From Paenibacillus sp. (GTDB lineage: Bacteria; Bacillota; Bacilli; Paenibacillales; Paenibacillaceae), in assembly GCA_029256665.1 (NCBI GenBank), contig JAQSXN010000073.1:1-10780 (forward strand): DNA of 10,780 nucleotides, given 5' to 3'. A model generated the notes under the pieces. That model had not been told where the DNA came from and ran no database searches. It saw only the letters and a program-made list of their open reading frames with translations. The position numbers were made by a program, and so were the translations under genes. Positions 6,859 through 10,780 of the stretch are shown piece after piece (within the stretch, counting starts at the first letter, position 1; the number at the start of each line of letters is the position of its first letter).

Positions 6859-6888
6859 TTAAGATAACAATATAAATAATGTTAGATT
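6859..6888 (+). promoter_or_regulatory. Putative promoter of the transporter-amidase operon
   Basis: TAGATT (6883-6888) sits at the same position within the shared 19-bp element as the -10 of the regulator promoter. The best -35 is TTAAGA (6859-6864), only 4/6 to consensus with an 18-base spacer. A good -10 with a poor -35 fits an activator-dependent promoter, in keeping with the usual role of PucR-type proteins. The 125-base gap 6806-6930 holds no other signal that I can support. Confidence 0.4.
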
Positions 6889-6897
6889 TCCTTACAT
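6879..6897 (+). promoter_or_regulatory. Putative operator shared with the regulator promoter (site 2)
   Basis: ATGTTAGATTTCCTTACAT shares its first 11 bases and last four with site 1 at 5060-5078 (16/19 overall). The similarity continues as ACATGgcATACAG (to 6906) against ACATGaATACAG. The dyad is less perfect here (ATGTTA against TTACAT). It precedes the ATPase start by 33 bases, overlapping the likely -10. Confidence 0.5.
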
Positions 6898-6930
6898 GGC
6901 ATACAGCTTAGAGAAAAGGAGTTGAATCCT

Positions 6931-7722
6931 ATGACCACAAGCGCGAACGCGATTAGCGTATCGAACGTAACCAAGTCGTTCGTGAATGCCGAAGGACGGG
7001 AGATCGCCGTGCTGGACGGCATCACGATGGACATCCGGGAGCGGGAGTTCGTCAGCATCGTCGGGCCGAGCGGCTGCGGCAAAAGCACGATTTTTAACAT
7101 TATCGCCGGATTGCTGGCGCCTACCTCGGGCAGCATCACCGTCGGCGGCGACGAAATCGGGCAATCGACGGGCCACGTCGGCTATATGATGCAGCGGGAC
7201 TTGCTGCTTCCTTGGAGATCCATACTCGATAACGTAACGCTGGGGCTGGAAGTGAAGGGCATTGGCAAAAAAGAGCGCCGCGACATCGCGATGGGCTACC
7301 TGGAACGGTATCATCTCGACGCGTTCGCCGGAGCGTACCCCTCTACCTTGTCCGGCGGCATGCGGCAGCGCGTGGCGCTTATCCGGACGTTGGTAACGGA
7401 GCCGGACATTATTTTGCTCGACGAACCGTTCTCGGCGCTGGATTACCAGACGCGGCTCGTGCTGGAGGACGAAATTCTAACCATCCTGCGCAATGAAGGC
7501 AAGACGGGCGTGCTTATCACGCACGATATCGAAGAAGCGATCTCCGTATCGGACCGGATCTTCGTCATGAGCAAGCGACCCACCTACGTCAAACGAACGT
7601 ACGACATCGGCTTGTCCGCCCAGTACGGCTCGGCGATGAAGGCGCGCGGCGACGGCAAATTCAAGCGATTTTTCGAAGAGATCTGGTCGGAGCTCGACAT
7701 TCAGATGGGGAGGGTCGGCTAA
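6931..7722 (+). CDS. ABC transporter ATP-binding protein (SsuB/TauB/nitrate-taurine type)
   Basis: This 263-aa ATPase has all nucleotide-binding motifs: Walker A GPSGCGKST (45-53), Q-loop Q88 in MMQRDLLLPW, signature LSGGMRQR (140-147), Walker B IILLDEPFSALD (160-171), and the switch histidine in ITHD (H198). The QRDLLLPW Q-loop and the LLDEPFSALD form are typical of ATPases serving taurine, alkanesulfonate, nitrate or pyrimidine importers. The start is ATG 6931, with AAAGGAG (6915-6921) at 9-base spacing; a TTG at 6922 directly abuts that site and is unsuitable. Its stop overlaps the permease start (TAATG). It powers import of the ligand captured by the downstream lipoprotein. It is the first gene of the operon, behind the putative regulator-controlled promoter. 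Confidence 0.93.
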   Translation: MTTSANAISVSNVTKSFVNAEGREIAVLDGITMDIREREFVSIVGPSGCGKSTIFNIIAGLLAPTSGSITVGGDEIGQSTGHVGYMMQRDLLLPWRSILDNVTLGLEVKGIGKKERRDIAMGYLERYHLDAFAGAYPSTLSGGMRQRVALIRTLVTEPDIILLDEPFSALDYQTRLVLEDEILTILRNEGKTGVLITHDIEEAISVSDRIFVMSKRPTYVKRTYDIGLSAQYGSAMKARGDGKFKRFFEEIWSELDIQMGRVG

Positions 7723-8603
7723 TGCCTAACGCGACTGGAGGGGCAGGGGTGGCGGCAACGCGGCCGGCGACCAAGGAGAAGAACGAGTACGTCCGAAAGA
7801 GGCAAGCTGCGGCGGTCAAGGATTGGCTGAAGATCGCGTTATGGCGGCTGGCCATCATCGGCGGCGTGCTCGGCGCATGGGAGATCTTGGTGCGAAGCGG
7901 CGCCGTCAATGCGTTTCTGCTGGGATCGCCAACCGCCATCGCCAAGATGGCCGTATCGATGATTTCGTCGGGGCAGCTCATGGAGGACGCATACGCAACC
8001 GTTAGGGCGACCATTACGGGGTTTGCGATCGGCAGCGCGGTCGGCTCGCTCGCGGGTCTGCTGCTCTGGTTCTCCAGAACGGTGTCGCGCGTGATCGATC
8101 CGTTTGTCGTCGCGCTGAACGGCGTGCCGAAGATCGCGCTGGCGCCGATGATCATCATTTGGTTCGGCTCGGGCATCTTCTCCAAGATGGTGCTCGCCGC
8201 CGTGTCGACCTTTATCGTCGCGCTGCTCTCGGCCTATCAAGCCACGCACCAGATCGACGCTTCGCAGATCAATCTGATGAAGTCCTTCGGAGCGAGCAAG
8301 CCGCAGATTTTCACGAAAATCATCGTGCCGTCGTCGCTGCCTTGGATCATCTCGGCGTTCCGCATCAATATCGGGCTGGCGCTCGTATCGGTGGTCGGCG
8401 GGGAGTTCATCTCCTCGGACAAAGGGCTTGGACATATGATCTTCGTGGAGGGCAACCTCTTTAATTTGCCGGCGGTATGGGTTGGCGTGTTTACGCTGAT
8501 GATCGTCGCGGCGCTGCTGTACACTTGCGTCAGCCTGCTGGAAGCCCGTTTGCTTCCTTGGAGCGAGAACAAGGGAAAGGGGCCGCAAAGCCCGTCGGTA
8601 TAA
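7722..8603 (+). CDS. ABC transporter permease (SsuC/TauC type, BPD_transp_1)
   Basis: This 293-aa integral membrane protein starts at ATG 7722, sharing one base with the ATPase stop, behind GGGGAGGG. After a charged ~35-residue cytoplasmic N-terminus come about six hydrophobic segments (near 40-58, 95-117, 127-147, 156-172, 208-228 and 250-273). The coupling EAA loop is INLMKSFGASKPQIFTKI through VPSSLP (183-207), with the invariant glycine at G190. NGVPKIALAPMIIIWFG (133-149) is highly characteristic of the SsuC/TauC permease family. It is the only permease in the operon, so it should act as a homodimer. The substrate class is small sulfonate, nitrate, pyrimidine or amide-like molecules; sequence alone does not resolve it. 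Confidence 0.93.
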   Translation: MPNATGGAGVAATRPATKEKNEYVRKRQAAAVKDWLKIALWRLAIIGGVLGAWEILVRSGAVNAFLLGSPTAIAKMAVSMISSGQLMEDAYATVRATITGFAIGSAVGSLAGLLLWFSRTVSRVIDPFVVALNGVPKIALAPMIIIWFGSGIFSKMVLAAVSTFIVALLSAYQATHQIDASQINLMKSFGASKPQIFTKIIVPSSLPWIISAFRINIGLALVSVVGGEFISSDKGLGHMIFVEGNLFNLPAVWVGVFTLMIVAALLYTCVSLLEARLLPWSENKGKGPQSPSV

Positions 8604-8654
8604 GCCGACCGACCGGAAGACAATAGAAACCAATAGACAGACTAGGAGTGGTTG

Positions 8655-9692
8655 ATGATGAAATGGAGACATGCCGTAAAAATGACGGGAATCGCGCTGA
8701 TTGGAGCTATGGTGCTGGCGGCTTGCGGCAATAACGGCGGAACGACGACTTCCGGGTCCGGCGGAGGCAGCGAGGCGGAAGCCGGTGGCGCCGCGGAGGT
8801 CAAAACGGACGTCATCGCGGTCGCCGAGGTTTACCATAACCTGCTGTACTTGCCGCTGTACGTGGCCAAAGAAAAAGGGTTCCTGGCCGAGAACGGCATC
8901 GAGCTGTCGACGATCACGGCGGCAGGCAGCGGACCGGCGGCGCTGGCCTCCGTATTGTCCGGCGAATCCGCGTTCTCCTTCCACGGACCGGAGCACGTCT
9001 CCTTCGCCAAAGCGAAGGGCGGCGAGGCGAAGTCCGTCAGCATTCTCTCCGGCAGCGCTCCGGTGTGGGCGGTGGCCAAGGCGGGAACGAACATCGCGAC
9101 TCCCCAGGATTTCATAGGCAAAACGATCGTAACCGGCATCGCGCCGACGAGCTCCAACAGTCTGCTGCGCAAGCTGTTCGCGGACAACGGCATCGATCTG
9201 GACAAGGACGTCACGATTACCGAGGTTCAGAACGGCTCGGAGCTCGGCACGCTGCTGGCGGGCAAGGCCGATATCGCCGTCGTGTACGAGCCGCAGCTGG
9301 ATCAAGGACTGGTGCAGGGACTGGAGATCGTCTACGACTTCACGAAGGATTATCCGGACTTCGCGTTCGCCACGCTCAACACGTCGGACAAGGTCATTAA
9401 GGAGCAGCCGGAGCTCGTGCGCCGCATGGTGAAATCGCTGGAGGCCGCGCTCGACTTCATCCATGCCGATCCGGACGGGACGAAGGCAATCGCCAAGAAG
9501 GAATTCCCGAACCTGGAGGCCGAGGTGGTGGAAAACGCGGTGCAGCGCATGATCGACAGCAACGTATACCCGCAGGACGGCACGCTGACGGAGTCCGCGT
9601 TCCAGACGGCAATCGATATGCAGCGTTTCATCGGCAACCTCGACAAGGACGTGACGTATGCCGAAATGGTAGATTCGAGCTTCATGCCATAG
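8655..9692 (+). CDS. ABC transporter substrate-binding lipoprotein (NMT1/SsuA-like)
   Basis: This 345-aa lipoprotein has a basic N-terminus, a hydrophobic segment and the lipobox VLAAC, which makes Cys24 the lipidated residue. A Gly/Ser/Ala-rich tether follows (about 28-47). The mature domain opens with YHNLLYLPLYVAKEKGF then NGIEL (60-84), the signature of the NMT1/THI5-SsuA-TauA family, and continues with SGPAALASVLSGESAFSF (92-109). It would sit on the outer face of the membrane and pass ligand to the permease. I chose ATG 8655 (or the next ATG, 8658) with AGGAG (8644-8648); TTG 8652 lies too close to it. The 51-base gap after the permease has no terminator, so it belongs to the same operon. 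With a PucR-type regulator and an amidase as neighbours, a nitrogenous ligand is more likely than a sulfonate; this is inference. Confidence 0.92.
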   Translation: MMKWRHAVKMTGIALIGAMVLAACGNNGGTTTSGSGGGSEAEAGGAAEVKTDVIAVAEVYHNLLYLPLYVAKEKGFLAENGIELSTITAAGSGPAALASVLSGESAFSFHGPEHVSFAKAKGGEAKSVSILSGSAPVWAVAKAGTNIATPQDFIGKTIVTGIAPTSSNSLLRKLFADNGIDLDKDVTITEVQNGSELGTLLAGKADIAVVYEPQLDQGLVQGLEIVYDFTKDYPDFAFATLNTSDKVIKEQPELVRRMVKSLEAALDFIHADPDGTKAIAKKEFPNLEAEVVENAVQRMIDSNVYPQDGTLTESAFQTAIDMQRFIGNLDKDVTYAEMVDSSFMP

Positions 9693-9713
9693 AGAGAAAG
9701 GGGCGCCGGCATC

Positions 9714-9899
9714 ATGACGACGGAACAAGAGATCAGCTACGAACAATTTCTGGCGCTGGAGAGGAAGAAGTACAGCGACGGCCCCGTAACAAAGGAGGAA
9801 CGCGCGGCATTCGAGAAGGAGCTGCGCCTGCTGCGCTCCTTCCGGTTATCCGAGCACGTCGGCCCCAATGCCATCCATAAGGAGGAGGGGACGCCATGA
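9714..9899 (+). CDS. Uncharacterised 61-aa protein between the binding protein and the amidase
   Basis: The 61-aa highly charged protein starts at ATG 9714 behind AGAAAGGGG (9695-9703). Its TGA (9897-9899) overlaps the amidase ATG by four bases (ATGA), and the amidase ribosome binding site lies within its last codons. Composition is rich in Glu, Lys, Arg and Leu; residues about 24-44 should form an amphipathic helix. It has no signal peptide, membrane segment or cysteine. The position just before an amidase-signature enzyme recalls AtzG, the GatC-like partner of AtzE, but I do not see the DUF4089 pattern, so this is an analogy of context only. It is probably a real gene, given the spacing and coupling on both sides. 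The function is unknown. Confidence 0.68.
   Translation: MTTEQEISYEQFLALERKKYSDGPVTKEERAAFEKELRLLRSFRLSEHVGPNAIHKEEGTP
9879..9890 (+). promoter_or_regulatory. Strong ribosome binding site for the amidase
   Basis: AAGGAGGAGGGG ends 5 bases before ATG 9896 and lies inside the 3' end of the 61-aa gene. It fixes the amidase start and supports coupled translation through the ATGA overlap. Confidence 0.7.
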
Positions 9900-10780
9900 T
9901 CGCGATATCGGGACAAGCGCTGACGATTGCCGAAGCGGCCAGGCTGATCGCCGCGCGGCGTCTATCGCCCGTGGAGCTGACGAGGGATTGCCTTCGCCGG
10001 ATCGAACGGCTGGAATCCGGCGTCAAGGCTTGGGTGACGATCGACGCCGAAGGCGCGCTGCGGGCGGCGAAGGAAGCCGAGAGGCTGATCATGAAAGGCG
10101 AATGGATGGGTCCGCTGCACGGCATTCCGTATGGCGTCAAAGACATTATTTGCACGGCGGGGATGCGCACCTCGGGCGGATCGAACGTCAACGGCGGCTA
10201 CGTGCCCGATTACGATGCGGCAGTCGTAGAACGGCTTAAGCGGGCCGGCGCCATCCTGCTGGGCAAAACGACGACGACCGAATACGCCTATCAAGGCGGC
10301 GAACCGCCGACGCGCAACCCTTGGCTGCTGTCGCGTTCGCCAGGCGGGTCCAGCTCGGGCTCGGCGGCGGCGGTCGCCGCGGGGATGGCGCTGTTCACGC
10401 TCGGTACGCAAACGTTCGGTTCGCTGCTACGGCCGGCCGCCTACAATGGCCTCACTTGCATGAAGCCGACTTTCGGACGAATTAGCCGGTACGGCGTCTT
10501 TACCGCCAGCTGGAGCCTCGACCATATCGGAGCGTTCACCCGCACGGCGGAGGATAACGCGATCGTCATGGAGACGCTTTCGGGGGAGGATGCCCGCGAC
10601 GCCTCCACGCTGCCGGGCGCCTCGCCCATGTTCACCGCCGCCATGCGCCGAGAGGTGAAGGGAATGGTCGTCGGCTTGCTAGAGCATGACGGATTCTTTA
10701 AGCCAGAAGTAGCTTCCATCGGAGAAGCGACGGCTGCGGCTATCGAGACGCTGCGCGGGATGGGCATCCGCTTCAAGCGC
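9896..10780 (+). CDS. Amidase signature family hydrolase, N-terminal part (3' end outside window)
   Basis: 295 residues are visible, and the frame is still open at the window end; the family usually runs to about 450-500 aa. The amidase-signature Ser-cisSer-Lys triad can be placed: Lys82 in GIPYGVKDI, cis-Ser152 in SPGGSSSGSAAA (148-159), and nucleophile Ser176 in GTQTFGSLLRPAA (170-182). The spacings (70 and 24) agree with well-studied members. GTQT instead of GTDT occurs in AtzE/AtzF- and allophanate hydrolase-like branches; Phe174 where Gly is usual is odd, next to the oxyanion hole. It hydrolyses an amide to acid plus ammonia or amine; the substrate is unknown. As a cytoplasmic enzyme encoded last in the visible operon, it probably processes the imported compound. 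An alternative, GatA of the transamidosome, is unlikely without gatB/gatC and with this context. Confidence 0.9.
   Translation, partial: MIAISGQALTIAEAARLIAARRLSPVELTRDCLRRIERLESGVKAWVTIDAEGALRAAKEAERLIMKGEWMGPLHGIPYGVKDIICTAGMRTSGGSNVNGGYVPDYDAAVVERLKRAGAILLGKTTTTEYAYQGGEPPTRNPWLLSRSPGGSSSGSAAAVAAGMALFTLGTQTFGSLLRPAAYNGLTCMKPTFGRISRYGVFTASWSLDHIGAFTRTAEDNAIVMETLSGEDARDASTLPGASPMFTAAMRREVKGMVVGLLEHDGFFKPEVASIGEATAAAIETLRGMGIRFKR

Noticed and set aside
6806..6930. Riboswitch (for example guanidine or thiamine type) before the transporter operon
   Set aside because: The gap is short and AT-rich, with a promoter close to the start codon and only a 5-bp AAACG/CGTTT repeat; there is no room after the predicted start for an aptamer plus expression platform.
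7839..9746. 635-codon open frame on the minus strand across the permease and binding-protein genes
   Set aside because: It is antisense to two clearly functional genes, is rich in Arg/His/Asp, has no domain pattern, and is the expected shadow of GC-rich third codon positions.

Overview
The window looks like chromosomal DNA from a high-GC member of the Firmicutes, most likely Paenibacillaceae (Paenibacillus/Cohnella-like). The reasons are strong AAAGGAG/GGAGG ribosome binding sites, GTG and probable TTG starts, a lipoprotein-type solute-binding protein, and a Bacillus-type type III polyketide synthase operon. This assignment rests on style and protein families, not on a marker gene. All supported genes are on the + strand and fall into three blocks; both window ends cut a gene.

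Block 1 (1-1606): the C-terminal half of an MFS transporter, then a separate APH-fold small-molecule phosphotransferase with its own likely extended -10 promoter. The block ends in a long hairpin at 1551-1605.

Block 2 (about 1607-5103): a tightly coupled three-gene secondary-metabolite operon made of a type III polyketide synthase (Cys162/His293/Asn326 triad), a class I SAM methyltransferase and an FAD-dependent geranylgeranyl-reductase/hydroxylase-like flavoprotein. The genes overlap by 8 and 4 bases. The likely product is a methylated and oxidised (or reduced) alkylpyrone or alkylresorcinol-type phenolic lipid. The logic resembles srsABC of Streptomyces and bpsAB of Bacillus, but with a soluble methyltransferase. 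A 23-codon ORF with a plausible ribosome binding site precedes the operon.

Block 3 (about 5041-10780): a PucR/CdaR-type regulator followed by an operon for an SsuABC/TauABC-type uptake transporter (ATPase, permease, lipoprotein), an unidentified 61-aa protein and an amidase-signature hydrolase cut by the window end. The natural reading is regulated uptake and hydrolysis of a small nitrogenous amide, ureide or nucleobase-like compound. The substrate cannot be read from sequence.

The most notable non-coding signals concern block 3. (a) The pucR-type and transporter promoters share a 19-bp element, 16/19 identical, placed identically over the -10, with similarity running on to an ATACAG; this suggests co-regulation by the adjacent regulator. 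(b) The pucR-type promoter sits inside a 51-bp near-perfect palindrome followed by T7. As RNA this would terminate read-through from block 2, while transcripts starting at the internal promoter would lack the left arm and escape. No tRNA, rRNA, CRISPR, insertion sequence or integrase is visible.
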